Below the pieces are notes generated by a model. It worked only from the letters and a program-made list of their open reading frames with translations, did not search any database and had not been told where the DNA came from. The translations under genes and the position numbers were made by a program. From NCBI RefSeq assembly GCF_031582905.1, contig NZ_CP133990.1, positions 3,224,001 through 3,288,000 on the forward strand: a DNA stretch of 64,000 nt, in the 5' to 3' direction. The DNA is from Pengzhenrongella sp031582905. GTDB taxonomy: Bacteria > Actinomycetota > Actinomycetes > Actinomycetales > Cellulomonadaceae. This document shows, piece by piece, positions 8,251 to 16,709 of this stretch (its first letter is position 1; every line of letters begins with the position of its first letter).

Positions 8251-9273
8251 TCAGCAGCCCGGGACGGACGGCGGGGGCGTGGACGACCCGAAGATCGCCG
8301 CGAGCGCGGCGTCCGAGGCGGCGAGCAAGTCGCGGTCGAAGGTGCTGCCGGACGCGACGAGCTCGGCCGCCCCGGTGCGGTCGAGCAGCTCGGCGAGCCG
8401 GCTCTCCACGTGGGTCGCCGTCCCGGCGATCGCGCCCGCGGCGGTCTGGTCGAGGTACTGCTGCTGACGCGGGGTGCGGGTGGCGGCCCGGACGGCGGCC
8501 ACCGACTCGAGCGGCGGGAACACCCCGGTGGTGCGGCTCTGGGCCATCGCCCAGGCCTCCGGCAGGAGCAGGTCGGCGGCGTCGGCGGTCGTGTCGGCGA
8601 TCAGCACGTCGAGGCTGACGGCGACCCTCGGCCCGGGCCGCTGCGGGGACGGCCGGAAGGCGCGCCGGTACCCGGCGAGCGCCTCGAGCCCGGGCGACGG
8701 GTCACCGCTCACCCCGAGCAGAGGTCCACCGACGATCACCGGCAGCCCGAGCTCGGCAGCGACCTGCAGGCCGCTGCCGGTCGCCAGCACGTACATCGGC
8801 ACCGGGCCGTCGGGCTGCGGACGCAGGGTGATCTCCGCCGTCCCGTCGAGGAAGCCGCGCAGCTCGGCGAGGTCGGCGGCGAAGTCGCGCTCGACCTGCC
8901 GCAGAGCCCTCCGCACCGGCGCCGTGAAGCCGGGCGAGCGGCCCAGCCCGAGGTCGACCCGACCGGGTGCGAAGGCCGACAGCGTCGCGAACTGCTCGGC
9001 GACCACGAGCGGCTGGTGGTGCGGCAGCATCACCCCGGCCGAACCGAGCCGGATGGTCGACGTCGCCCCGGCGACCGCGGCCAGGAGCACCGCCGGGGCG
9101 GCGCCCCCGATGCCCGGCACCCCGTGGTGCTCGGCGACCCAGAACCGCTCGTAGCCCAGCCGCTCCGCCCGGACCGCCCGCCCGACGACGCCCCGCAGCG
9201 CTGCGGCGTCCGGCTCGCCGGTGCGGGTGCGGGCACGGTCGAGCAGGGACAGGCGGACGTCGGGGTCGATCAC
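8251..9273 (-). CDS. LLM-class flavin-dependent oxidoreductase (luciferase-like)
   Basis: A bacterial-luciferase-fold monooxygenase that uses FMNH2 (or F420) to oxidise an unknown substrate. Family landmarks are RLSLLDRARTRTG at the start, RLGYERFWVAEHHGVPG, STIRLGSAGVMLPHHQPL and the region LVVAEQFATLSAFAPGRVDLGLGRSPG. I chose GTG 9273 (IDPDVRLSLLD) because homologues begin close to this strand. GTG 9318 is an alternative, and the longest open frame (from 9447) begins with implausible Arg-rich sequence. It is divergent from the methyltransferase at 9410 and probably shares that promoter region. Confidence 0.82.
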   Translation of the reverse strand: MIDPDVRLSLLDRARTRTGEPDAAALRGVVGRAVRAERLGYERFWVAEHHGVPGIGGAAPAVLLAAVAGATSTIRLGSAGVMLPHHQPLVVAEQFATLSAFAPGRVDLGLGRSPGFTAPVRRALRQVERDFAADLAELRGFLDGTAEITLRPQPDGPVPMYVLATGSGLQVAAELGLPVIVGGPLLGVSGDPSPGLEALAGYRRAFRPSPQRPGPRVAVSLDVLIADTTADAADLLLPEAWAMAQSRTTGVFPPLESVAAVRAATRTPRQQQYLDQTAAGAIAGTATHVESRLAELLDRTGAAELVASGSTFDRDLLAASDAALAAIFGSSTPPPSVPGC

Positions 9274-9409
9274 GAGGGTGCAGCGTCGCCCGGCAGGCGG
9301 TTGTTCCGTCGGTGGCACGTGGCCACGCTGCCACGCGGCGGCCGGCGTGCGCCGTCGTCGGCCCCGCGATCGCGGCCGGCCCCCTGGCCGCGCTGCTAGC
9401 GTCCGGCGG

Positions 9410-10282
9410 ATGTCCGACGACGAGTACCTGGACGTCAACCGCGCCAACTGGGACAGCCGAGCGCCGGTGCACGCCCGTGGCTACGGCATCGACGGGATGC
9501 TCGCCGACCCCACGCAGCTGTCCGGCGTCGTCCAGTTCGACCTCCCCCGCCTCGGGGACATCTCAGGCCTCGACGTCGTCCACCTGCAGTGCCACATCGG
9601 CACCGACACCCTGAGCCTCGCCCGGCTGGGCGCGCACGTAACCGGCGTGGACCTCTCCGGCGCATCTCTCGACGAGGCGCGCAGCCTCGCCCGACGTGCG
9701 GGGGCGGACATCGACTACGTCCAGTCCGACGTGTACGCGGCGCCGACTGCCCTCAGCGGCCGGACCTTCGACGTCGTCTACACCGGCATCGGCGCCATCT
9801 GCTGGCTGCCGGACATCCGCCGCTGGGCGCAGACCGTCGCGACCCTGCTGCGCCCGGGCGGCCGGCTCGTCATCCGTGACGGCCATCCCGTGCTGCTCTC
9901 GACGCTCGCCATGACGGTCGGCGCCGAGCACGCCGACCGTGCGCAGCAGCCGTGGATCACCGGGACCGGCGGGACGACGCCGGCTCTCGAGCTCCCGTAC
10001 TTCGAGCAGACCGAGCCGCTCGTCTGGGAGGACGAGTACAGCTACGCGGGCACCGAGAAGGTCGCCCAGCCCCGGTCGATGGAGTGGAACCACGGCCTCG
10101 GCGAGATCGTCACCGCGGTGCTGGACGCGGGCCTCGAGCTGACGTCCCTCACCGAGCACGACAGCGTGCCGTGGGACGCGCTGCCGGGTCTGATGGTCCG
10201 GGACGACGTCGGTGAGTACCGGCTGCGTGAGCGCCCCGAGCGCCTGCCGGCGACCTTCACGCTCACCGCTCGGCGACGCTGA
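9410..10282 (+). CDS. class I SAM-dependent methyltransferase
   Basis: A 290-residue soluble methyltransferase with the Rossmann-like SAM fold. Motif I is unusual but recognisable (VVHLQCHIGTDTLSLARLG, residues about 56-74), and motif II ends VTGVDLSGASLDEA. A conserved CWLPDIRRWAQTVATLLRPGG follows, with RLVIRDGHPVLL as the post-motif strand. The family is common in actinobacteria and its substrate is unknown. ATG 9410 gives MSDDEYLDVNRANWDSRAPVH, the usual opening. It is divergent from the LLM oxidoreductase. Confidence 0.85.
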   Translation: MSDDEYLDVNRANWDSRAPVHARGYGIDGMLADPTQLSGVVQFDLPRLGDISGLDVVHLQCHIGTDTLSLARLGAHVTGVDLSGASLDEARSLARRAGADIDYVQSDVYAAPTALSGRTFDVVYTGIGAICWLPDIRRWAQTVATLLRPGGRLVIRDGHPVLLSTLAMTVGAEHADRAQQPWITGTGGTTPALELPYFEQTEPLVWEDEYSYAGTEKVAQPRSMEWNHGLGEIVTAVLDAGLELTSLTEHDSVPWDALPGLMVRDDVGEYRLRERPERLPATFTLTARRR

Positions 10283-10298
10283 CGTCACGCGAAGCGCG

Positions 10299-10712
10299 TC
10301 ACCGGTCTCTGGCCTGGTCTGCCGGGAGAGGTGACGGGGCGAGGACGGGCAGCTCGACGTAGTCGCGGCACCGGATCGGCCAGCGCAGCAGTGCGCGCTG
10401 CGGCTGCGGGATCCGGGCCCGGCCCTCCGTGGCGTCGAGGCTTCGTGGGGCACCGAGGCTGAGGACCTCCCGGCCCATGCGCATGCGGCACCGACCCGCG
10501 TGCCGGACGTTCGCCAGCCACTGCACGTCCGGGCCATAGGTCAGCGCGATCGTCACCACGTCACCCCCGCGGAAGGCCATGAGCGGGGTGTGCCGCACCG
10601 CCCCGGTCCGCCGGCCCACGTGCTCGAGATCGACCATCGGCCCCATCCCGGCGAGCCGAAGCATGAGCGGGTTGATGAACCGCTTGTTGATGCGGGTGAT
10701 CCCTCGGGGCAT
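10299..10712 (-). CDS. nitroreductase/deazaflavin-dependent (DDN-like) oxidoreductase
   Basis: A small split-beta-barrel protein of about 137 residues, like the F420H2-dependent DDN family, which reduces quinones or nitro compounds at the membrane. Characteristic sequence: NPLMLRLAGMGPMVDLEHVGRR, then RTGAVRHTPLMAF and GPDVQWLANVRHAGRC. The open frame extends to 10850, but that extension does not look like protein, so I start at ATG 10712 (MPRGITRINKRF). The C-terminus converges on the methyltransferase, 16 bp away. Confidence 0.8.
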   Translation of the reverse strand: MPRGITRINKRFINPLMLRLAGMGPMVDLEHVGRRTGAVRHTPLMAFRGGDVVTIALTYGPDVQWLANVRHAGRCRMRMGREVLSLGAPRSLDATEGRARIPQPQRALLRWPIRCRDYVELPVLAPSPLPADQARDR

Positions 10713-10987
10713 CGGCACGGCGTCCTCCACGGTGCGGGGCACCCAGTCTGCAGTGAAGGGGCCCTCTTCCGTGGCGCACCTGGCCGAAGCCGTCCCGGCG
10801 TCGCCGAGACGTGGCGAAGGTTTGACGACGGTGGCTGCCGAGGAGTGCACTGAACGTGCCGATCCGAGGAGCGCGAGCCGATGACCAGCGGGTGCAGACC
10901 GACGGGGCGGCGACCCACCTCGACGGGTCCGAGCAGGCTGTCATCACCGGCACCCTTGTCGCCGTCATCTTTCGGGGCGCCGCCGTG

Positions 10988-12509
10988 GTGACGTCTCCGA
11001 CGGAGTTCGCCAACCCCGTCGTCCGCGGCGAACCCGGTCAGGACCACGGCGACCCGTTCGTCATCCGTCATCTCGACGAGTACTTCCTGTACCACAGCGG
11101 CGGCACGCCGAATCATCGCGGCATCCCGGTCTACCGATCCACCGACCTCGTCCACTGGACGTCCGAGGGCCTCTGCCTCGAGCCGGCCCACGACGAGGAC
11201 GCCTGGAACTGGGCCGATCTGTGGGCGCCCGAGGTGGTGTACGCCGACGGCGTCTTCGTCATGTACGTCACGGCCACCACCAAGCGCCGGGGTCGGCCCC
11301 CGCCTGACACGAGGTGGGTCCGGCCGACGCGTACAAGCGGCACATCGGCATCGCCAGCTCCGCGAGTCCGCGCGGCCCGTTCGTGTGGGACGCCGAGCCG
11401 CTCCGCGACGACCGCTACAACATCGACGGATCGCCGTTCCGGGACGTCGACGGTTCGGAGTGGCTGTTCTTCGTGCGCCGCATCCACGCCGGCTACGACC
11501 CCCCGCAGGTCATCGGCATCGCGGCCCAGCGACTCGTCAAGGGCCGTCTCGAGGGGCCGCGGTCGAGGTCGCCTCACCGTCCGAGGCGTGGGAGCGCCGC
11601 GCCGACGGGTCGAGCATCATCGAAGGCCCCTTCGTCGTCCGGCGACACGGGCGCTACTACGCGTTCTTCAGCGGCAGCGGGTACTAGGAGCGCACCTACG
11701 GGGCCGGCTATGCGGTGGCCGACCAGTTGACCGGTCCCTGGGTGAAGTACGCCGGCAATCCGTTCTGGGCCGCGGCCCATCCGGTGCACGGTCCTGGCCA
11801 CTTCGCGCTCGTCCTCGCCCCGGACGGCGCCACGCCGTACGTCGTCTATCACGGCTATGCCCTCGGGGACGACGTCGAGTCCGCGGACGTTCCCATCAAC
11901 CTGTTCCCGGGCGAAGGGCGCAAGGTGCTGCTGGACCGCTTCTACTGGTCGGGGGACCGGCCGATCTTCGCGGGTCCCACCGCGGGGCCGCAGCCGACGC
12001 CGCCGGGGCCGGTGTTCCATCCCGAGGTCCGCACCTGGCGGGCCGAGGTCTGGCTCGAGGGCGATGTGCTGCGCATCGCCGGCGCGCCGGTTCCGCTCGG
12101 AGGCCCTGCACGTCGGCACCTGCAGCTCACCCAAGGGCTGACCGGCTGCGTCGTGGCGGAGCGCGGCGCGCTGCTGGCGAAGGTTCCGGGGTACCTGGCG
12201 CCCGTCTTCGACGCCGAGGTGCACGTCTCCTCGCTGACGTCGTTCCTCGACGACGAGACCGTGCACGAGCTCGTGCCGGGTCAGAGTGTCAGCCGGCCGT
12301 GGGGCAGCACCGGAGAGGTGGAGCTCAACGTCGCCGTGCGCGGCCGGGTACGCCTGTCGATGGGCGCCTACGAGGAGGAGGTCGGTGACGACTCCGGCGC
12401 CTTCACCCTCGTCGTACGACATCTCCGCGCCGCGGCCGAGCTGACCATCACCGCCCTCGGCCCCGCCACGGTGACGGACCTGCTCCTGTACGCGCGACGG
12501 AGCGGGTAG
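10988..12509 (+). pseudogene. glycoside hydrolase family 43 protein, disrupted
   Basis: A five-bladed beta-propeller glycosidase of the GH43 type (arabinan or xylan side-chain hydrolysis). It is recognisable in three reading frames: NPVVRGEPGQDHGDPF with the catalytic-base Asp and DLWAPEVVYADGVFVMYVTATTK; then AYKRHIGIASSASPRGPF and YNIDGSPFRDVDGSEWLFFV; then SSIIEGPFVVRRHGRYYAFFSG, which carries the acid Glu. Frames change near 11310 and 11568. A TAG at 11685 is in frame with the C-terminal part (ADQLTGPWVKYAGNPF to 12509), and it is not explained by a missing base. A C-terminal beta-sandwich follows the propeller. Start is GTG 10985 or 10988. It was truly broken, or the sequence here is unusually poor. 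Confidence 0.8.
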
Positions 12510-12554
12510 CGGGCTGGTGCCTCATCGGCCAGCCACAGTTGCCGCACCTGGGAT

Positions 12555-12617
12555 GTGACCTGAACAAACACTGTGTGCGCCTGGGCAGATTCGAACTGCC
12601 GACACCCGCTTTAGGAG
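12555..12617. repeat. attL: tRNA-Arg(CCT) 3'-end duplicate
   Basis: The 3' half of tRNA-Arg(CCT) on the minus strand (T-arm, variable region, 3' side of the anticodon stem) with no 5' half. Positions 12574-12617 match 27297-27340 perfectly over 44 bp. The match extends another 19 bp leftward with three mismatches. This is the left boundary left by site-specific integration into the tRNA gene. Confidence 0.92.
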
Positions 12618-13197
12618 TTCGATCCAGAGGGACCGACAGAGCCGTGACCTGCGGAAACACATGCGTGTAAGGCGTCCGATGCGGGCTTTCCGCGCCGGCT
12701 GCTGACCACACGCTGACCACGCCGCGGTTCCAGTCGCCTACGGAAACCCCGAATTCTCGGGGCTGAGCGCCTCCCCGATCACACCTCCGATGGGCTCGTG
12801 ACGCCCCAGGCACGCGGCCTCTCTTCGAGGGACCTTCTAATCCGTAGGCGCCCGGCCGGTCCGCACACTGTGGCGTCGGGCCTGCTCAGGGGCGTGTATC
12901 CCAGCGCGGTGACCCCCGACGGGACGCCGACCAAACAGCGGGTTGCTGTCAGCGTCGCTGTCACGGTGGACAGGGTGAGCCCACCGACCCGTAGCGGAGC
13001 ACAAGAGCGCGACGGAGGTCCGGGGCAAGGGTGGCCAAAGGCCATCGCGGAGCGACGCCGCAGGCGCCCTTGCCGCGGGCCGGAGTCGCGCGGATGCTCG
13101 GCGGAGGGTCGGCGGCGGTAGGCGCGCACTGGGCCGTGATGACAGTCCGCTCAACGTAAGCCTTTGCTGAAGCCCGGGTGAGATAGGGTCGGCGCCC
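12618..13197. other. left end of element, no gene seen
   Basis: No convincing gene in 580 bp. It holds putative integrase arm sites: a GCCGTGACCTG...AAACAC box at 12641-12660 and a tandem GCTGACCAC pair at 12701-12720, both repeated near the right end of the element. Open frames here have no recognisable content. Confidence 0.6.
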
Positions 13198-14529
13198 ATG
13201 GCGCAGATGTCGTACACCGTCGAAGAGGTGTTCACACCTACCAGTCAGGCGACTGTGAACTTCGTCGACCGGGCTGAGATCGAGGTGCGCCTTACGAACG
13301 CCCTCAAGACGCCGGGCAAGCAGGTTGTGGTCTATGGCGAATCCGGGTCCGGCAAATCGACATTGTTGCAGAAGACGTTGCGGGAGATATACGGCGCCGT
13401 TGTAACGACACGATGCAATCACAGTACGACGTTCGGCGAACTGCTCCTCGACGCTTTCGACCAACTCGATGCGTTCTACACGGACTCGCGCACCACGGAA
13501 CTCGCCGCGACGACGTCGGGGAGCATTGAAGCACAGTTTCTGCAGGCTAAGGCCGCAGTTGAAGCAGCCGAGACTGAAACTGTCGGAGCAACCGCGCGCC
13601 GCGTGGTGCCCGCGCAAATTAGTCCTCAACGCCTCGGCCGATTCCTCGGCGCTAAAGAGGTCTGCTGGGTCATTGAGGACTTCCATAAAGTGGAGCCTGG
13701 GGAGAAGCTTCTTCTTGCGCAAACGCTGAAGATCTTCTCCGACCTCGCGGCAACTTTCCCTCGCCTTCGCATCGTCGCGATCGGCGCCACCGATACTGCG
13801 CGCGAAGTCGTCGAGTACGACAACGAGATGCGGAATCGCGTCGCAGAAATTCACGTGCCGTTGATGACCCCGCCTGAGCTCGAGAAGATCCTTACCAAGG
13901 GCGGTGGTCTGCTGAACGTCAGGTTCGACAAAATTTCGAAGCAGATCGTTTCGTTCTCTTCCGGCTTGGCGAGCGTTACACATCACCTCGCTCTCAATGC
14001 GTCCCGCGCAGCAGATATCACCGGTACCCAGTCAATACAGAAGGTTCTCCTTGATGGCGATATGGAGAAAACGCTTGACACGTACATCGCCGAATCTTCG
14101 GATACACTCCGAGCCCGGTTTGAGCAGGCATTGCGTCGCGAACGCGAAAGGAAGTTTCACAACACTGAGCTGACCGTGCGAGCGATCGCGGCCGGCCCCT
14201 TCGAGGGCATGACGCATGCAGCCATTCTTGCGAGCATAAGACAGCAGCACTCCGACTACCCTTCGAGCAACGCGACGACATACCTCAACAAGCTGCAAGA
14301 TGAGGAACGTGGCTCTCTCATTCGCAAGTCGTCATCCGGGCAATTTCGCTTCGTTGATCCAGTCCTTCACTCTTACGCGCGCGCAGTTTATAAGATTCAA
14401 ACTGCTCCGGAGCCCGGGGTTTCAGAGCTCACCGTCAAGCTGGACAAACTGATCTCCGAGCGGTTCCAGCTCGTGTGGAACGGCGCAGACCAGCCGAAAT
14501 TCACCATTACGCGGACGCGCAAGGGTTGA
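13198..14529 (+). CDS. AAA ATPase with ORC1/Cdc6-like layout, unknown role
   Basis: A 443-residue ATPase with a P-loop at residues 47-55 (GESGSGKST), Walker B at about 155-161 (VCWVIED), and a sensor-like strand ending in LRIVAIGATDTARE. Helical lid sequence follows (MTPPELEKILTKGG). The C-terminal third (LTVRAIAAGPFEGMTHAAIL; LIRKSSSGQFRFVDPVLHSYARA) reads like a winged-helix domain. This order is that of ORC/Cdc6-type and STAND-like ATPases. It begins ATG 13198, stands alone, and is clearly AT-richer with more relaxed codon use than the chromosome, so it was acquired separately. A DNA-binding, regulatory or defence role is possible; none is shown by the sequence. Confidence 0.8.
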   Translation: MAQMSYTVEEVFTPTSQATVNFVDRAEIEVRLTNALKTPGKQVVVYGESGSGKSTLLQKTLREIYGAVVTTRCNHSTTFGELLLDAFDQLDAFYTDSRTTELAATTSGSIEAQFLQAKAAVEAAETETVGATARRVVPAQISPQRLGRFLGAKEVCWVIEDFHKVEPGEKLLLAQTLKIFSDLAATFPRLRIVAIGATDTAREVVEYDNEMRNRVAEIHVPLMTPPELEKILTKGGGLLNVRFDKISKQIVSFSSGLASVTHHLALNASRAADITGTQSIQKVLLDGDMEKTLDTYIAESSDTLRARFEQALRRERERKFHNTELTVRAIAAGPFEGMTHAAILASIRQQHSDYPSSNATTYLNKLQDEERGSLIRKSSSGQFRFVDPVLHSYARAVYKIQTAPEPGVSELTVKLDKLISERFQLVWNGADQPKFTITRTRKG

Positions 14530-14801
14530 GAGATTGGCCCCTCATACCCGGCCCTCTCCCAGCTCCCGCCTTCAGCGGCGCCGCCGAGGACGGCGCATCA
14601 GCGCCGCCCGCAGGCGGAGCGCCGGCGCCTTGATCTTCGAGAGGACCACTCGGCAAGGCGCAACAGTGGCACGGGTCCCCAACGCGGTGTGCGGCCAAGG
14701 CGCGTCGCGCGCCATGCTGCCCATGGTTGCGGCCCGCCGGTTCGGCGTCCGGGTGACCACTGAGCCCTGCAAAGGTCGGGATGCTGCGACCGACGGGCTT
14801 G

Positions 14802-15359
14802 CTACTCGGGCAATCGATTGTCGAATAGCTCGCGCCATTTTTTAATGAACTCGGGCGCAACGCGACGAGACTCGGCGTACGACGCGCCATCCGACCGAGC
14901 TTGTTTCGCCGCGGCGCGCAGGAACATATCGTCCCAAATATCGGCGAAGTTGTCTGCGGGCACTTCGATCAGGATGCGCGGCTCATCGAAATGATCCTTC
15001 AGGCCATGCCCGGCCGTGCCGTGTTGTAGGTAAAGGCACCGCGCACGCATTACCTGATCAACGGCGCCAGCTTGACCAGGTAGCGTGAACACCAACGCAA
15101 TATCTAGATCCACAGGGCGATCGAATCGCAGCCTCAGCACTATATTGCCTCTGCGCGTCGGCAGGATCCCCCAACTCGATCGACAATCGCCGCCATCCGA
15201 GAATTCATGCACCCGGATTAGTTCCGCTAGGGCATTGTTGGCCCGAGTGTCGACCATGACCACTGGCACGAAGGCTCCCGAGACGACACTCGCCGTTGCC
15301 GTGGCCGCCGTCTCTAAGACCGGGACCAGGGAGCCCGAGGCTTCTATACGCCAATTCAT
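14802..15359 (-). CDS. hypothetical protein, second gene of an element-borne pair
   Basis: A 185-residue soluble protein with moderate GC. It begins MNWRIEASGSLVPVLETAAT and overlaps the stop of the upstream gene by 4 bp (ATGA), so the two are translationally coupled. A beta-rich N-terminal half (GNIVLRLRFDRPVDLDIALVF) is followed by a helical C-terminus (ESRRVAPEFIKKWRELFDN). No catalytic motif or membrane segment is seen and I do not recognise the family. It points toward the convergent AAA ATPase gene, with about 270 bp between their ends. Confidence 0.65.
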   Translation of the reverse strand: MNWRIEASGSLVPVLETAATATASVVSGAFVPVVMVDTRANNALAELIRVHEFSDGGDCRSSWGILPTRRGNIVLRLRFDRPVDLDIALVFTLPGQAGAVDQVMRARCLYLQHGTAGHGLKDHFDEPRILIEVPADNFADIWDDMFLRAAAKQARSDGASYAESRRVAPEFIKKWRELFDNRLPE

Positions 15360-15922
15360 GAGTTCAACCCGCCCTCCGGCATATGCACCACATCAACGAC
15401 ATGTGGGGAATCGAAGGTGTCGGTAACAACGAGTTGATAGCCTCGCACCACTCGACCCGCTAGGAGCTTGGACGAATGTGAGAAGTGAATTCTTCCTCCG
15501 ACGGTCGTGCGCCCATCGATCTTTACCGGTAGGTCCATTCGTGAAGTCTTGCCGTCCCGCAGGATCTCGACCCCCTCGCTGACCGACGGAACCGCAACCT
15601 GGGTCAAGAGTCCTTCGATCGAATAACTAATGCGCAAGTCTGCACGAGCCAGCGCGTTTGCCGCGTCCGATAAATTCTTCACAGTGATCTGGAACGTGTA
15701 CAGAACGTTCTCACCGGCCGCGGACCGAGAAGCTTGCGAGTACTCCAACACCAAGTTGGCCTTGCGCTGGACCTCCTGTCTCTTCGACAACTTCAATGCC
15801 TGTCGACCGGTGCGCATGCTGAGGCTTGAAACTATCAGGCTCAGCCCGGCCAAGGCAGCAGCGACGGTGCTTACTTGTACCGCCGAATCCTGTCGCACAA
15901 ACCACGCCACGGCCTCTCCCAT
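15356..15922 (-). CDS. hypothetical membrane-anchored protein, first gene of an element-borne pair
   Basis: A 188-residue protein with one N-terminal transmembrane helix (residues about 14-34, VQVSTVAAALAGLSLIVSSL), then a basic juxtamembrane stretch (RQALKLSKRQEVQRKANL). The rest is a beta-rich domain (YTFQITVKNLSDAANALARA; GRIHFSHSS; GYQLVVTDTFD) that looks like an immunoglobulin-like or C2-like sandwich. Its stop overlaps the start of the next gene by 4 bp. The family is not recognised. The pair resembles accessory-island gene pairs of unknown function and is AT-richer than the host. Confidence 0.65.
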   Translation of the reverse strand: MGEAVAWFVRQDSAVQVSTVAAALAGLSLIVSSLSMRTGRQALKLSKRQEVQRKANLVLEYSQASRSAAGENVLYTFQITVKNLSDAANALARADLRISYSIEGLLTQVAVPSVSEGVEILRDGKTSRMDLPVKIDGRTTVGGRIHFSHSSKLLAGRVVRGYQLVVTDTFDSPHVVDVVHMPEGGLNS

Positions 15923-15967
15923 GCGGTGATTATATGCTCGGCGCCTCGTGGGCCGCTTGCCCGACCG

Positions 15968-16250
15968 CTAGGGCGGGTCTCCTATGTCCGTCGCCCAGGT
16001 GATGGCCGCCAGGACGACCGCGCCACGGTACTTGACGGCGTGCCTCTCGTAGCGGGTGGCCAGGCCGCGCCAGTGCTGAGCAGGCAGAAGGCGCGTCAGA
16101 CTTCGTTGCGATTCTTGTGGCGATCAGTGTTGTAGGTGACTGGTCGTTCGGCGCGGGAGCCGCGTCGCCGTCGGTGGCCTTGCAGGTCGCGGAGTTCGGG
16201 GATGACCGACACGACGGCGCGCCGCGCCGCCCGAGGCACGTGCCGGTGTA
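15968..16250 (-). pseudogene. IS5-family transposase C-terminal remnant
   Basis: The minus strand reads, with interruptions, VVSVIPELRDLQGH, then TYNTDRHKNRNEV, a stop, RAFCLL, a frameshift, and WRGLATRYERHAVKYRGAV, AITWATDIGDPP and a stop. This is the conserved C-terminal part of IS5 (IS427-group) DDE transposases, in which NEVERAFCLLKxWRG is the normal continuous sequence. The catalytic Glu codon region holds a TGA. No inverted repeats were found. It is an old, decayed copy inside the element. Confidence 0.8.
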
Positions 16251-16709
16251 GGTCGCACCTCGATGCTCACAAGAGGACAAGCCGGCAGTGCGGCGGTGCG
16301 TCGCACATGACACATCGGATCGCAGGAAGCGCGTTGGCGGTGCGGAGCAGCATAAGGTGTCGCCGTCACGCGCCCTACGGTGGCCCATTTCCGCTCGCGC
16401 CAGATACCAGACCGCACGACGTGCAAGAAGAGTCCAGGAGCCGTCATCGGTCCACCGAGCCGGCAGAGGGCCCGAGTTATGGGGACGGTCGTCGCTCGCC
16501 GAGTCGTCGTTGTGGCGCGCGACGTCAAGGTCTTGGGAGACCTCTGCCGGTGGAGCGATGACGGTTTGGCGCCGGATGACCGGTGCAGGCAGCGGCGTCT
16601 GACTCCCGGTGACGGCCAGCGCCGCAGAGGTTGTCGGCCGATCTGCCTACCTGCTGTTGGGGAGCAGGTGGGGCGGACCAAGCGACGGCTCCCGGGTGGG
16701 AGCGGCGCC
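16251..16709. other. no gene recognised upstream of relaxase
   Basis: About 460 bp with only spurious open frames. It may hold the leader of the relaxase gene and possibly an origin of transfer. I could not identify a nic consensus or a convincing set of inverted repeats by eye. Confidence 0.4.

Noticed and set aside
12798..13235. Several open frames of about 100 codons at the left end of the element
   Set aside because: No ribosome-binding site, no recognisable content, and overlapping frames on both strands of equal quality.
13198..14529. Calling the AAA ATPase a Cdc6/ORC replication initiator
   Set aside because: Only the general ATPase plus winged-helix layout is visible. No origin repeats were found next to it, so the role is left open.
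14534..14890. Open frames between the AAA ATPase and the coupled pair
   Set aside because: Arg/Ala-rich on both strands with no start signal. The region looks like a GC-rich intergenic spacer.
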